A program made the translations under genes and the position numbers. Positions 5,829-5,927 of a DNA stretch of 5,927 nt are shown piece after piece. Under the pieces are notes generated by a model. It was given only the letters and a program-made list of their open reading frames with translations, was not told the origin of the DNA and made no database searches. This stretch comes from an uncultured Desulfovibrio sp. (GTDB lineage Bacteria > Desulfobacterota > Desulfovibrionia > Desulfovibrionales > Desulfovibrionaceae): positions 1-5,927 of the forward strand of contig URTO01000137.1 in NCBI GenBank assembly GCA_900550745.1, written 5' to 3'. Each line of letters opens with the position of its first letter. The stretch's first letter is position 1.

Positions 5829-5927
5829 TCAATAATCCCAAACTTTCGCAGCCTTGGCGGTGTCGATGCTGCTGCCGCCGCCGAGCCCGATCACGAAGTC
5901 GCAGCCGCTTTCCTTGGCGAGCGCGGC
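5829..5927 (-). pseudogene. Truncated duplicate fragment of the Fe-alcohol dehydrogenase (or assembly-end artefact)
   Basis: Read leftward from the window edge, this fragment encodes the same residues as dehydrogenase positions 82-106, through GLGGGSSIDTAKA, with no base changes. It then departs into AKVWDY and a TGA stop at 5831-5829. The normal protein continues for about 280 more residues, so this copy lacks the metal-binding half and could not be an active enzyme. A terminator-like hairpin follows 35 nt later. If real, it is a tandem partial duplication with period 673 bp. Because the identical block is exactly 77 bp and ends at the window end, an assembly junction is an equally serious explanation. 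Confidence 0.45.

Overview
The window is mostly one leftward (minus-strand) operon for ethanolamine catabolism. In transcription order it reads: iron-dependent alcohol dehydrogenase (5497-4325), eutB (4176-2815), eutC (2782-1799), eutS (1753-1412), eutP (1157-669). It is GC-rich, with long spurious open frames on the opposite strand. The gene families, the sigma-54 promoter and the composition fit a gut-type anaerobic proteobacterium, for example a Desulfovibrionaceae member such as Desulfovibrio or Bilophila. That placement is inference from general features at low to moderate confidence; no marker gene here fixes it.

Left edge (1-440): the C-terminal end of a CHAT (caspase-like) protein on the plus strand lies in visibly AT-richer DNA. 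It is followed by a spacer with four copies of a GTTAGGA motif and a strong hairpin. An initiator tRNA-fMet (441-517, minus) follows, with its own candidate promoter and upstream A-tract. The composition change at the tRNA 3' end suggests an island or accessory segment inserted next to the tRNA.

Middle (669-5497): EutBC is the adenosylcobalamin-dependent ethanolamine ammonia-lyase, which makes acetaldehyde and ammonia. EutS is a circularly permuted shell protein of the bacterial microcompartment. EutP is a small P-loop protein of the EutP/PduV family. The alcohol dehydrogenase probably reduces acetaldehyde to ethanol and regenerates NAD+. EutC begins with a peptide resembling known microcompartment-targeting helices. 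The set is minimal: no eutA, eutE, eutL/M/N, eutH or eutD is present between the promoter and the tRNA, so the remaining functions must be encoded elsewhere.

Right edge (5498-5927): upstream of the dehydrogenase there is a near-consensus sigma-54 promoter (GG-N10-GC at 5567-5582). About 90-170 bp further upstream lies a cluster of TGTAGCG/CGCTACA sites, a plausible enhancer for a sigma-54 activator. Beyond that is a terminator-like hairpin. The last 77 bases repeat, exactly, a stretch inside the dehydrogenase gene (5178-5254). This is either the start of a truncated tandem duplicate or, quite possibly, an assembly-graph end effect.
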